Assembly (NCBI GenBank): GCA_016286665.1
Contig: JAEETX010000009.1
Coordinates: 1-52,049, forward strand
Direction of reading: 5' to 3'
Source: Oscillospiraceae bacterium
GTDB lineage: Bacteria > Bacillota > Clostridia > Oscillospirales > Oscillospiraceae
Length of the DNA stretch: 52,049 nucleotides
Shown here: positions 24,208 to 32,697 of the stretch, piece after piece
Position numbering within the stretch: the stretch's first letter is position 1
Layout of the letters: each line of letters opens with the position of its first letter
The notes under the pieces: model-generated
Told to the model about the DNA's origin: nothing
Seen by the model: the letters and a program-made list of their open reading frames with translations, nothing else
Databases searched by the model: none
Translations under genes and position numbers: made by a program

Positions 24208-26319
24208 ATGGACTTTATCCTGGAAAACCTCTGGCTTGTGAGTCTGCTCGCCGCCGTCATCGCGTTGGTGTTCGTCGCTCTCCAGGCCAAGAAGGTTCTC
24301 GCCGAGGATGAGGGCACCGACCTCATGAAGCGCATTTCCCAGAATGTGCGGAAGGGCGCCGGCGCTTTCCTCAGCCGCCAGTACAAGACCGTAGGCATCT
24401 TCTTCATCTGCATGGTCATCATCATCGCCGTCATGGCCGCCCTGGGGCTGCTGAGCTGGTATGTGCCCTTCGCCTTCCTGACCGGCGGTCTCTTCTCCGG
24501 TCTCAGCGGCTTCATCGGCATGAAGATCGCCACCAACTCCAATGCGCGCACCGCCGCCGCCGCGCAGAAAAGCCTGAACAAGGGCCTGCGCGTGGCTTTC
24601 TCCGCCGGCACTGTCATGGGCTTCACCGTGGTGGGCCTGGGCCTGCTGGACATCTCCATCTGGTACGTCCTGCTGACGAAGGTCTTTAAGGAGACCCTGG
24701 AGGTCACCACCTCCACCATGATCACCTTCGGCATGGGCGCTTCCTCCATGGCCCTGTTCGCCCGTGTGGGCGGCGGCATTTTCACCAAGGCCGCCGACGT
24801 GGGCGCCGACCTGGTGGGCAAAGTGGAAGCCGGTATCCCTGAGGACGACCCCCGCAACCCCGCCGCCATCGCCGACAACGTGGGCGACAACGTGGGCGAC
24901 GTGGCCGGCATGGGCGCCGACCTCTACGAGAGCTATGTGGGCTCCCTCCTCTCCACCTGCGCGCTGGGCGTCGTTGCCTTCAACGGCATCCCGGAAATCA
25001 AGGCGGTCAACGCCGTCGCTCTGCCTCTGATCATGGCCGCCATCGGCGTGATCTGCTCCCTGATCGGTTCCTTCCTGGTGAAGACCAAGGAAAACGCCAC
25101 GCAGAAAGCCCTGCTGGGCGCGCTCTCCCGCGGCACCAACTTCGCCGCCATCGTCACCGCCGTGCTGAGCCTGCTGGCTGTGCTTTGGCTCCTGCCCGGT
25201 CACTTCGGCGTCTACATCGCCATTCTGGCGGGCCTCGTCGCCGGCGTCGCCATCGGCAAGGTCACCGAATACTACACCTCCGATACATATAAGCCCACCC
25301 AGAATCTTTCCGAGTCCTCCAAGACCGGCACCGCCACCCTGATCATCAGCGGCCTGAGCCTCGGCATGATGAGCACCCTGCTGCCCATCCTGATCGTCGG
25401 CGCCGCCGTCATCATCGCTTACTTCTGCGCTCAGATCGGCGTTCAGGGCAGCAATCCCTCCCTGGGCCTCTACGGCATCTCCATTTCCGCCGTGGGCATG
25501 CTCTCCACCCTGGGCATCACCCTGGCGACCGACGCTTACGGCCCCGTGGCCGACAACGCCGGCGGCATTGCCGAAATGGCCGGCCTGCCGGAGGAAGTGC
25601 GTGAGCGCACCGACGCCCTGGATTCCCTGGGAAATACCACCGCTGCCACCGGCAAGGGCTTCGCTATCGGCTCCGCCGCTCTGACCGCCCTGGCCCTGAT
25701 CGCCAACTTCGTTGAAAAAATGGAAGTCAACGGCGCTACGCCCAGCCTCTCCCTGATGGACCCCAAGGTCCTCGTGGGCATCTTCGTGGGTGCCATGCTC
25801 CCCTTCCTTTTCTCCGCCATGACCATGAGCGCCGTGGGCCGCGCCGCCCAGAGCGTCGTCGTGGAAGTGCGCCGCCAGTTCAAGGAGATCAAGGGTCTGC
25901 TGGAAGGCAAGCCCGGCGTGGAAGCCGACTATGCCAAGTGCGTTGACCTCTGCTCCAAGTCCTCTCTGAAGGAAATGATCGCCCCCGCCATCGTCGGCAT
26001 TGCCTCCCCCATCATCGTGGGCGTGATCCTGGGCGGCAGCGGCGTGATCGGTCTGCTCTGCGGCGCCACCGCTTCCGGCTTCATCATGGCCGTGTTCATG
26101 TCCAACTCCGGCGGCGCGTGGGACAACGCCAAGAAGTACATCGAGGCCGGCCACTTTGGCGGCAAGGGCTCCGAGAACCACAAGGCCGCCGTCGTGGGCG
26201 ACACCATCGGCGACCCCTTCAAGGATACCTCCGGCCCCAGCATCAACATCCTCATCAAGCTCATGAGCATGGTCTCCATCGTCTTCGCGGGCTTGATCGC
26301 CAAGTGCAACTGGTTCTGA
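24208..26319 (+). CDS. hppA: Membrane-bound ion-pumping pyrophosphatase, K+-dependent type
   Basis: A 703-residue protein with about 16 membrane helices that couples pyrophosphate hydrolysis to outward pumping of H+ or Na+. The substrate site is seen in [19 protein letters not shown] and [20 protein letters not shown]. In [18 protein letters not shown] the residue that distinguishes the two classes is Ala rather than Lys, which marks the K+-dependent class. Whether Na+ or H+ is pumped depends on the placement of one membrane Glu that I cannot settle by eye. I use the ATG at 24208 (AGGAG 11 bases upstream) rather than a GTG 12 bases earlier that overlaps this ribosome site. It is single-gene, with a promoter before and a hairpin after. 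Confidence 0.95.
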   Translation: MDFILENLWLVSLLAAVIALVFVALQAKKVLAEDEGTDLMKRISQNVRKGAGAFLSRQYKTVGIFFICMVIIIAVMAALGLLSWYVPFAFLTGGLFSGLSGFIGMKIATNSNARTAAAAQKSLNKGLRVAFSAGTVMGFTVVGLGLLDISIWYVLLTKVFKETLEVTTSTMITFGMGASSMALFARVGGGIFTKAADVGADLVGKVEAGIPEDDPRNPAAIADNVGDNVGDVAGMGADLYESYVGSLLSTCALGVVAFNGIPEIKAVNAVALPLIMAAIGVICSLIGSFLVKTKENATQKALLGALSRGTNFAAIVTAVLSLLAVLWLLPGHFGVYIAILAGLVAGVAIGKVTEYYTSDTYKPTQNLSESSKTGTATLIISGLSLGMMSTLLPILIVGAAVIIAYFCAQIGVQGSNPSLGLYGISISAVGMLSTLGITLATDAYGPVADNAGGIAEMAGLPEEVRERTDALDSLGNTTAATGKGFAIGSAALTALALIANFVEKMEVNGATPSLSLMDPKVLVGIFVGAMLPFLFSAMTMSAVGRAAQSVVVEVRRQFKEIKGLLEGKPGVEADYAKCVDLCSKSSLKEMIAPAIVGIASPIIVGVILGGSGVIGLLCGATASGFIMAVFMSNSGGAWDNAKKYIEAGHFGGKGSENHKAAVVGDTIGDPFKDTSGPSINILIKLMSMVSIVFAGLIAKCNWF

Positions 26320-26331
26320 TTGAAACTCTGA

Positions 26332-26363
26332 AACATGGGCAGGCCGAACGGCCTGCCCATGTT
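26332..26363 (+). terminator. Terminator of hppA
   Basis: AACATGGGCAGGCC / GGCCTGCCCATGTT, a 14-bp perfect stem with a GAAC loop, 12 bases after the stop. The U-tract is short (GTTTC). Confidence 0.82.
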
Positions 26364-26600
26364 GTTTCGGGAAATGCTGCCTTTGTCCCGGTTGCAGATC
26401 GCACTGTCCACATCCGTCGATCGGCAGAAAATCTGAAGGTAACCGGATGCATTGGGATGATCGGTGCGTATGGCCGGTCAGTCCGACGGCATCCCGGGCA
26501 GGCAGGATGTGCCCCGCGAAGGAACACGGTGTTTCCTTCCGGATAGAGCAAGCCCCTTCGCAGCGATTCAGCAGCGAAGGGGCTGACTGTTTCTTTGTTA
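26364..26600. other. Intergenic segment, hppA to htrA
   Basis: No gene recognised. It holds the palindrome GGAACACGGTGTTTCC (26521-26536) and an 11-bp hairpin AGCCCCTTCGC / GCGAAGGGGCT (26551-26584) 17 bases beyond the htrA stop. The hairpin probably ends the minus-strand transcript although its U-tract is poor. The remaining about 150 bases show no ribosome site, promoter or RNA fold that I can name. Confidence 0.5.
26551..26584 (-). terminator. Probable terminator of htrA
   Basis: Stem AGCCCCTTCGC / GCGAAGGGGCT with a 12-base loop that can itself pair partly (GCAGC...). Weak U-tract on the minus strand. Confidence 0.55.
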
Positions 26601-27914
26601 TCAGGGTCCTTCTTCAGGGGCTTCCGCAGGGGCCTCCGTCTGTTCATCGGCAGGTGTTTCATCTTCGGAGGGCGTTCCGTCTTCAGTAGGCGCTTCGTCG
26701 TCCGACGCCGCTCCGTCCTCGGAGCCGTTTTCATCGGCGGGCAGCTCCTCATCGGGCGCGTTATCCTTTTCCTCCGGTTCTTCCTCCACCTGCACGGGAC
26801 CGGTGGGATGCTCCGGCGTCACCTCGTCAAAGGTCAGGTAGGCTTCCATGAGCTTCCCGTCACGCCAGAAGCGGATCTTCACCGTATCCCCCGCTTTGTA
26901 ATTCCGCTTGACCCGGTTCAGATCGTTCATGTCGGTGATCTTTTCCCCGTTGAGGCTGTAGATGATGTCCCCCTTGGTCAGGCCAGCGCGCGCACCGGCG
27001 AGGCCCTCCTCCGCGCTGTGGACCATGACGCCGGCAGGAGAACCGGTCTTTAGCTTGTTCGCTTCCACGCCGATGGCGGTGATGCCCAGCAGCGGTCTGC
27101 CGCGCACATAGCCGAATTCCTTCAGGTCACCGGCGATTTTCACGGCGTCCTGGATGGGAATGGCAAACCCGATCCCCTCCGTGTTGAGGCTCATGTACTT
27201 CGCGGTGACGATCCCGATGACGGCGCCGTAGGCGTCGTAGAGCGGGCCGCCGGAATTGCCGGGATTGACCGGCGCGTCAAACTGAAACATGTTCAGAATG
27301 TTCCCGTCGTCAAAATCGATCGTCCGGTCAAGGCTGCTGACGACGCCGCTGGTCATGGTGAATTTCAGGGTCTTGTCCGGGTTGCCCATGGCATAGACCT
27401 TCTGGCAGCCCTTCGGCTTCGCGGTACTGAGGGTGGCCGGCATCAGCCCGTAAACAGTGGTTTTCAGCAGCGCGACGTCCGACTGCGTATCTGCGCCGAT
27501 GATCTCACCGTCAAAAACCCGCCCGTCGAACAGCTCCACCTTCATGGGCACTCCCGCCTCCAGGGCGTCGCTGACGACGTGGGCGTTGGTCAGAATATAA
27601 CCCTCGTTCGAGACGACGAAGCCGGAGCCGGAGACGGAATGGGCCTTACCGTCCGCATCTGTACCTTCCCAGTAGAGAAAGACCGTTTGGCGGCAGGCCT
27701 GGTCATACAGGACGGAGGGGTCCATCTCCAGTTTTCCGGCGCCGTATGCGGAGAAGTCCACATTCAGGGACGCCGGCTGCTCGCGCAGATGCACATCCGA
27801 AACCGAAACGATGCTGGCCCCGGCAAAGGAGAGGCAGACGACCCCGGCGCTCAGGCCGAGGATCAGCAGCATCGCAAGGCTGCACAGGATCACGCTTTGC
27901 CATTTTTTACTCAT
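26601..27914 (-). CDS. HtrA/DegP-like serine protease (S1C) with PDZ domain and acidic tail
   Basis: A 437-residue membrane-anchored protease for extracytoplasmic quality control. One N-terminal helix (VILCSLAMLLILGLSAGVVC) anchors it. The trypsin-like triad is His112 in LTNAHVV, Asp146 in TQSDVALLK and Ser221 in NPGNSGGPL. A PDZ domain spans about residues 270-365 (GARAGLTKGDIIYSLNGEK). Residues 376-437 are an acidic Glu/Asp/Pro/Ala-rich tail of low complexity, not usual for HtrA. AAAAGGAGCTGTAATC precedes the ATG. The gene starts 49 bases after the stop of the molybdopterin enzyme on the same strand and has no clear promoter of its own, so it may be co-transcribed. Confidence 0.92.
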   Translation of the reverse strand: MSKKWQSVILCSLAMLLILGLSAGVVCLSFAGASIVSVSDVHLREQPASLNVDFSAYGAGKLEMDPSVLYDQACRQTVFLYWEGTDADGKAHSVSGSGFVVSNEGYILTNAHVVSDALEAGVPMKVELFDGRVFDGEIIGADTQSDVALLKTTVYGLMPATLSTAKPKGCQKVYAMGNPDKTLKFTMTSGVVSSLDRTIDFDDGNILNMFQFDAPVNPGNSGGPLYDAYGAVIGIVTAKYMSLNTEGIGFAIPIQDAVKIAGDLKEFGYVRGRPLLGITAIGVEANKLKTGSPAGVMVHSAEEGLAGARAGLTKGDIIYSLNGEKITDMNDLNRVKRNYKAGDTVKIRFWRDGKLMEAYLTFDEVTPEHPTGPVQVEEEPEEKDNAPDEELPADENGSEDGAASDDEAPTEDGTPSEDETPADEQTEAPAEAPEEGP

Positions 27915-27963
27915 GATTACAGCTCCTTTTAACGATCGACCTGCAGGCGCATCGCGCGCCGCG

Positions 27964-30696
27964 TCAGTTTTTTTCCGATATCAGCCACCCGTCCAGGCAG
28001 ACGCCGCAGGCGTCGTCCACCTTCCGGCGGAAGGCTTCGGGGTAATCCCGCTTCCAGCTTGCCCATTCCTCCGGCGTCACCTTCTCCACCTCCGTAAGGA
28101 AGCCGCTGACCGCCATGCCCGTCGCATTGCGGGAAGTCGGCGCGGTGGGGGTGATGGTGTTGATGGCGCCGCCCCGGTCCAGCCAGCCGGGGATGATGGG
28201 GTCGAGGCGGGAGCCGTGGTCCACATAGCACACGCCGGGCATGAGCCGCTCCGTCACATACGCGCCGCAGAGAACGACGCCGCGGTCGTTGAACACCTTC
28301 ACGATATCCCCGTGGCGGATGCCCCGCTTCTCCGCTTCCGTGGGATGGAGCCAGACGGGCTCATACAGATAACCGTCCTCTCCCCTCACCTTCATGGTCT
28401 CGATCTCCCGCGTCCACAGGATATCGTCGCACTGGGCGTGCATGCGCCAGCGCCCGTGGTTGGACATGCACAGCAGCGGGTATTTGTCCGCCCGTGCGCT
28501 GCTGCGGCGCTCGTCGTGGCTGGGCCCGCTCTCGATCCAGTGGGGCACCGGCGGACGCTCCGGGTCGTCGGGGGTCAGCTCCGCGATCTGGGTGGAATAG
28601 AATTCCAGCTTTCCCGTTGGGGTGCTGAGGGGGTGGTTTTCCGGATCCTGATAAAATTCCAGCAGGCCCGCGGGCAGCTTGTCCAGCTCCTCCTGGGTCC
28701 GGCAGGGGATCACGAAGATCTTCTTTTTGCTGAATTCCTCCCAGGTCATATAATCCTCGCAGCCGGAGGCCTTATAGAGGAAGCGGATCCGCTCGTCGTG
28801 GGTCAGGCGGCCGGTGTAGACGTCGTAATACTCCGGCCCCAGCTTCCGGGCCACCTCTGCGCAGACGTCGAAATCGCTGAGGCTCTCCCCTACCGGCGGG
28901 CAGCTGGGCTCCGCCAGATAGATGCTGGTGAACGCGCCGGAGGACATGTCATTGGCCAGGTCCGGCACCTCATGCTTCGTGGCGACGGGGAAGATCAGAT
29001 CGGCGAAATAGCAGTCGTTTTCCAGCCAGGGATGCTGGGCGATGATGGTCTCGATGCTTTCATGCCGGTAAGCGCGGATGCTGGCGTTGCCGTCGTTCCA
29101 GCAGGTGACCTGGCAGGGAGCGTCCGTCCAGATCATGTGGACCTGGCTCATGCCGGGGCGGGGATACTGCATCTTTTCAAACTGATACTGCTGCGTCGGA
29201 TGGCGGACATTGCCGGGACCGGGCTGCTGGCTGGAGGAGAAGCACTGCAGGCCGCGCCACTCCGCATGACCGTTGAGGATAGCCTCGTGCACCAGGCAGC
29301 GAGGGATGAACTGCTTGGGAGCCGGCAGCTGCTTATACAGCTCGACCAGCTCCGGCGCGCGCTTTTTCTGCTCCTCCGTCAGCACGAAGCGGTCCATATT
29401 GATGATGGGGTCCACATCCCCTTCCACGGGCCGCAGAGGATCGGCGGAAGCGGGGATGCGGGGCACGAACTGACCCTGATAGGGCACGGGGTATTCGCGG
29501 TTCCACAGGTTCCATTCGATCATCTTCGCCTGATGGACGCCGGGGCGGCCAAGGCCCTGCATGGCAAGCAGCATGACCTCCAGCCGGGCGGGCTCCGAAG
29601 CGTAGGGGCCGCGGATATAGGGTCCGCCGTTGCCGTGGATGATGCTGGCGGTGTTCCTGGCCCAGGTGTGGGCCAGGGCCTTGATGGTCCATTCCGGTGT
29701 CCCGCACTTTTCACTTGCCCAGGCGGGCGTCTTGGGCACGCCGTCCTCCCTGCCCAGCACATAGTCCTCGAACTTGTCGAAGCCGTAGGCATGGGTGGCG
29801 ATATAGTCCTTGTCGTAGGTCCCCTCCGTGATCCAGATATAGGCGATCGCCAGCTGCATGGCCGGGTCCGTGTTGGGCAGGATGGGGATCCATTTGTCCG
29901 CGTGGATGGCCGCCCCGTAGTTCAGATCGGGGCAGACATAGACGCTTTTGATGCCGATCTTCGTAAACCAGGAGCAAAGACGGCTGGGCAGGTTCATGCC
30001 GAAGCCCCGGGGGGTGGTCTCCGGGTCGCAGCCCCAGAAAAAGAGCATGTCCGAATTCCGGGCGATATCGGGATAGAGATTCGTCTGTGGCGCCATCTCC
30101 CCCACGGGCTCGCAGCCCCAGACGTATTTCGCGCCCCAGAACCAGCCCTCCCAGGAATCCATGTTCCGCATCTGGAGGGTATAGCCGCCCATGAGGCTCA
30201 GCAGCCGGTTGGGGCAGCCGTGGCTGGGGGCGGTGTTCTTTCCCTCGCCGTGCATATCCGCCTGACAGAGCACGGCTTCGCAGCCGTAGGTCTCCTTCAC
30301 GCGCACCAGTTCGTCCGCCGCGATCTGCGTCGCCTCATCCCAGGAAATGCGCACATAGCGGCTGACGCCCCGATTCTGCGGATTGCGCTCCCCTTTGGGG
30401 TCCCAGTCGACGCGCTTGAGCGGCCACCGCACCCGGTTGCGGGAATAGACCCTGGTCCGGTAGCCCAGACCGAAGGGGGTGATGGTCACCCGGTCCGGCG
30501 CGGAAAAGCTGCTGCCCCTGGCTTCCATCTTCCAGGGATTGCAGTTTGCGTCCGTGTATGCCGTATCGTAAAAATACGGGCGGATCCGGGTGATGCGGCC
30601 GTCCGTGGAATCCACGAGGCAGGGTCCGCCGCTCTCCGGCCCCATGAGGCTGAAGCTGCAAATGCTGCTCTGATCCGGTTCAAATCTGTTCTTCAT
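27964..30696 (-). CDS. Molybdopterin oxidoreductase resembling pyrogallol-phloroglucinol transhydroxylase large subunit
   Basis: A 910-residue bis-MGD molybdenum enzyme of the DMSO-reductase family. The N-terminal Cys motif for a 4Fe-4S cluster, usual in formate dehydrogenases and reductases, is absent, and no Tat signal is seen, so it is probably cytosolic. Instead it follows Pelobacter AthL (recalled from memory): WKMEARGSSF, DPKGERNPQNRG, RISWDEATQIAADE, and RNMDSWEGWFWGAKYVWG. In AthL the Asp and Ser of DSWEGW are catalytic and Mo-ligating; here they are Asp180 and Ser181. AthL's active-site His aligns with His149 (DMHGEGKN). C-terminal MGD-binding segments such as RGIRHGDIVKVFNDRG are present. 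No iron-sulfur BthL subunit gene is nearby. A phenol transhydroxylase or dehydroxylase activity is inferred. The ATG at 30696 is my choice; a TTG at 30780 with AAAGGAG close by would add 28 residues. Confidence 0.82.
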   Translation of the reverse strand: MKNRFEPDQSSICSFSLMGPESGGPCLVDSTDGRITRIRPYFYDTAYTDANCNPWKMEARGSSFSAPDRVTITPFGLGYRTRVYSRNRVRWPLKRVDWDPKGERNPQNRGVSRYVRISWDEATQIAADELVRVKETYGCEAVLCQADMHGEGKNTAPSHGCPNRLLSLMGGYTLQMRNMDSWEGWFWGAKYVWGCEPVGEMAPQTNLYPDIARNSDMLFFWGCDPETTPRGFGMNLPSRLCSWFTKIGIKSVYVCPDLNYGAAIHADKWIPILPNTDPAMQLAIAYIWITEGTYDKDYIATHAYGFDKFEDYVLGREDGVPKTPAWASEKCGTPEWTIKALAHTWARNTASIIHGNGGPYIRGPYASEPARLEVMLLAMQGLGRPGVHQAKMIEWNLWNREYPVPYQGQFVPRIPASADPLRPVEGDVDPIINMDRFVLTEEQKKRAPELVELYKQLPAPKQFIPRCLVHEAILNGHAEWRGLQCFSSSQQPGPGNVRHPTQQYQFEKMQYPRPGMSQVHMIWTDAPCQVTCWNDGNASIRAYRHESIETIIAQHPWLENDCYFADLIFPVATKHEVPDLANDMSSGAFTSIYLAEPSCPPVGESLSDFDVCAEVARKLGPEYYDVYTGRLTHDERIRFLYKASGCEDYMTWEEFSKKKIFVIPCRTQEELDKLPAGLLEFYQDPENHPLSTPTGKLEFYSTQIAELTPDDPERPPVPHWIESGPSHDERRSSARADKYPLLCMSNHGRWRMHAQCDDILWTREIETMKVRGEDGYLYEPVWLHPTEAEKRGIRHGDIVKVFNDRGVVLCGAYVTERLMPGVCYVDHGSRLDPIIPGWLDRGGAINTITPTAPTSRNATGMAVSGFLTEVEKVTPEEWASWKRDYPEAFRRKVDDACGVCLDGWLISEKN

Positions 30697-30795
30697 AGGT
30701 GAAACCTGTCCTTTTCCGTCGGATTCTTTCCGGGCGAAGGAAATGGTCCGATACTCCCAAAAATGCACAAGGCGTTGCAAAAGGCTCCTTTATCC

Positions 30796-30838
30796 TGCGT
30801 ATCATGCGTATTATATCCCACTTTCCCGGTCAGGTCAA
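30796..30838 (-). promoter_or_regulatory. Promoter of the molybdopterin enzyme with direct repeat
   Basis: On the minus strand TTGACC (30833-30838), 17 bases, TATAAT (30810-30815). The plus-strand direct repeat TGCGTAT at 30796-30802 and 30805-30811 (9-base period) covers the start site and touches the -10 box, a likely regulator site. The leader to the ATG is about 105 bases. Confidence 0.75.
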
Positions 30839-30928
30839 TGCCGCTTTCGCGCGCACGCGGCCGCAAAACCGCGCGGAAGGACGCCGGAACGGAGGATTTC
30901 CCCTCCTTTGGATTCCCCCGTCCGCCTC

Positions 30929-30969
30929 TTGCAATTCCGGTGAATTTTGTTATAATCACTTCATATGAA
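30929..30969 (+). promoter_or_regulatory. Promoter of the SDR-rhaD run
   Basis: TTGCAA (30929-30934), 16 bases, TATAAT (30951-30956), with the 10-base palindrome TTCATATGAA (30960-30969) at the expected start site. It is divergent from the Mo-enzyme promoter, about 90 bases away. Confidence 0.65.
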
Positions 30970-30992
30970 TTTCAAACTGGAGGAGTATTGTC

Positions 30993-31832
30993 ATGAAGGA
31001 TATGCTGAAAGGAAAGGTAGCATGGGTCACCGGCGCTTCCAGCGGCATGGGAGAAGCCACCGCTCTGACCTTCGGAAAAGAAGGCGCTGTCGTCATCGTG
31101 GGCGGCGGTCACCGGCGGGAGCCCGCCATGGAAACCTGCCGCAAGATCGAGGAAGCCGGCGGCACCGCCAGGTATTACGGTCCGCTGGACGTCTCTGACC
31201 CTCAGAATATCAAGGATCACTACGCAAAGATCATCGCCGAGTTCGGGCGGGTGGACATTCTGGCCGCCTTTGCCGGGAAGAGCTTCGACAACGACAACCT
31301 CCCCCCCGCCGTGCATTGGCAGAAAACGATGGATGTGAACATGAAGGGCATGTACGACATCTGCATGGCGGTCATGCCCGGCATGAAGGAGCAGCATTCC
31401 GGCAGCATCATCATCTGCTCCTCCAACGGCGCCTTCAACCCCACCACGCCCGCATATGAGTATCACATGGCCAAGGGCGCCTGCGAAGCGCTGGCGGTGA
31501 ACATGGCTCTGGACGGGGCTGCTTACGGGGTCCGCGTCAACTGCATCAAGCCCGGCTGCATCCTCACCGGCTTTTGGGATGAGCTGATCCCCGACCGGCA
31601 GGAGCAGCTGGCCTTCACCGCCCAGATCGCCAAGAAGGAAGTGCCGCTGCAGAGGGCGGGCACCGCGCAGGATATCGCCAATGTGGCGCTGTTCTTCGCC
31701 TCCGAGCTCTCGTCCTATGTCACGGGGCTGCGCCTGTTCGTCGGCGGCGGCCAGGGCTATATCTATTCCGCCAACCAGAGCTTCCTGCTGTCCGACGACG
31801 CGCAGGATACCCTGCCGGTAGGCGTCCGATGA
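30993..31832 (+). CDS. Short-chain dehydrogenase/reductase (SDR)
   Basis: A 279-residue classical SDR, NAD(P)-dependent. The cofactor loop is TGASSGMG (13-20), the structural Asn is in MDVNMKGM, and the active site is Ser in CSSNGAF with Tyr157-x-x-x-Lys161 in YEYHMAKGA. It ends with a C-terminal tail longer than usual. GGAGGAG precedes the ATG. Its stop overlaps the start of rhaD (ATGA), so both are made together. It could oxidise or reduce a sugar or sugar alcohol feeding the aldolase; alternatively, because it is divergent from a phloroglucinol-type enzyme, it could be one of the SDRs that reduce phloroglucinol-derived ketones. The sequence alone does not decide. Confidence 0.88.
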   Translation: MKDMLKGKVAWVTGASSGMGEATALTFGKEGAVVIVGGGHRREPAMETCRKIEEAGGTARYYGPLDVSDPQNIKDHYAKIIAEFGRVDILAAFAGKSFDNDNLPPAVHWQKTMDVNMKGMYDICMAVMPGMKEQHSGSIIICSSNGAFNPTTPAYEYHMAKGACEALAVNMALDGAAYGVRVNCIKPGCILTGFWDELIPDRQEQLAFTAQIAKKEVPLQRAGTAQDIANVALFFASELSSYVTGLRLFVGGGQGYIYSANQSFLLSDDAQDTLPVGVR

Positions 31833-32653
31833 CGGACATTTCCAATACCTCTGCCGTCCGCGGATTTGCCCGCATGTGCAATGACGGCTGGCTGCAGGGC
31901 TGGCACGAGCGCAACGGGGGAAATCTCAGCTATCGGATGACGGAGGCGGATATCCGCGACTGCGGGGCTGCGTTCACTTATGACCGCCCCTGGACGCCCA
32001 TGGGGGTGGCGGACGGCAGCCTCGGCGGCAGCCATTTCCTCGTCACCGGCAGCGGCAAATACATGCGCAATGTATCGGAGGACCCGGAAGGAAACCTGGG
32101 CATTCTGGAGATCAGCCCCGCCGGGGACGCCTACCGCATCGTCTGGGGCCTGCGGGACGGGGCGAAGCCGACCAGTGAATTTGACAGCCACTATCTCTGT
32201 CATGTCGTGCGCGCCGCCGCCACCGAAGGCATGACCCGGGTCATGTACCACGCCCATCCGGCAAACATCGTGGCCCTCACCTTTGTTCTGCCGCTGACGG
32301 CCTCCGCTTTTTCCAAGGCTCTCTGGCAGAGCGAAACGGAGTGCCCCATGGTTTTCCCGAGCGGCGTCGGCGTGGTGGAATGGATGGTGCCCGGCGGGCC
32401 GGAGATCGCGGAGGCGACCCGGCAGGCCATGGCCCGGTATGACGCGGTGGTGTGGGCCCATCACGGGCTCTTTACCTCCGGGCCGGATTTCGACAGCGCC
32501 TTCGGGCTGATGCACACCATCGAGAAAGCGGCGCAGATCCGCGTGCTGGCCCTTGCCGCCGGGCAGGGGCGCCTCCGCCAGGTCATCCCCGACGAGGGAC
32601 TGAAGCAGGTGGCGGAGACCTATGGGCGCAAGCTCAATGAGAGCTTGCTCTGA
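31829..32653 (+). CDS. rhaD: Rhamnulose-1-phosphate aldolase
   Basis: A 274-residue class II zinc aldolase, the same length as E. coli RhaD. It cleaves L-rhamnulose-1-phosphate to dihydroxyacetone phosphate and L-lactaldehyde. Key residues fall at the same numbers as in the E. coli enzyme: GGN after Asn29, Glu117 (PTSEFDSHY), His141 and His143 (MYHAHPAN), His212 (WAHHGLF). The flanking GWHERNGGNLS and VTGSGKYMRN are also RhaD-like, which separates it from fuculose-phosphate aldolases. No rhamnose isomerase, kinase or transporter is nearby, so its supply of substrate is unclear; related aldolases also handle other deoxyketose phosphates. Starts inside the SDR stop codon. Confidence 0.92.
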   Translation: MTDISNTSAVRGFARMCNDGWLQGWHERNGGNLSYRMTEADIRDCGAAFTYDRPWTPMGVADGSLGGSHFLVTGSGKYMRNVSEDPEGNLGILEISPAGDAYRIVWGLRDGAKPTSEFDSHYLCHVVRAAATEGMTRVMYHAHPANIVALTFVLPLTASAFSKALWQSETECPMVFPSGVGVVEWMVPGGPEIAEATRQAMARYDAVVWAHHGLFTSGPDFDSAFGLMHTIEKAAQIRVLALAAGQGRLRQVIPDEGLKQVAETYGRKLNESLL

Positions 32654-32697
32654 AGGAAATCGACCGCTGCGACGGCAGTGAAAGGAGACGGATAATC

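Noticed and set aside
26364-26550. Possible small RNA or 4.5S RNA in the hppA-htrA gap
   Set aside because: No GNAR-loop hairpin, promoter or terminator pair that would define an RNA gene; the long open frames crossing it have no start signals.
27964-30696. Formate dehydrogenase or generic reductase identity
   Set aside because: No N-terminal 4Fe-4S Cys motif, no Tat signal, no Cys/Sec Mo ligand at the expected place, and no adjacent iron-sulfur or membrane subunit genes.
30697-30780. 28-residue N-terminal extension of the Mo enzyme from a TTG at 30780 (AAAGGAG just upstream)
   Set aside because: Spacing to the TTG is short and the extension resembles no signal peptide or conserved region; kept as an alternative, not as the main call.
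31829-32653. L-fuculose-phosphate aldolase or generic class II aldolase
   Set aside because: Length and numbering of Glu117, His141, His143 and His212 match RhaD; fuculose aldolases are about 215 residues.
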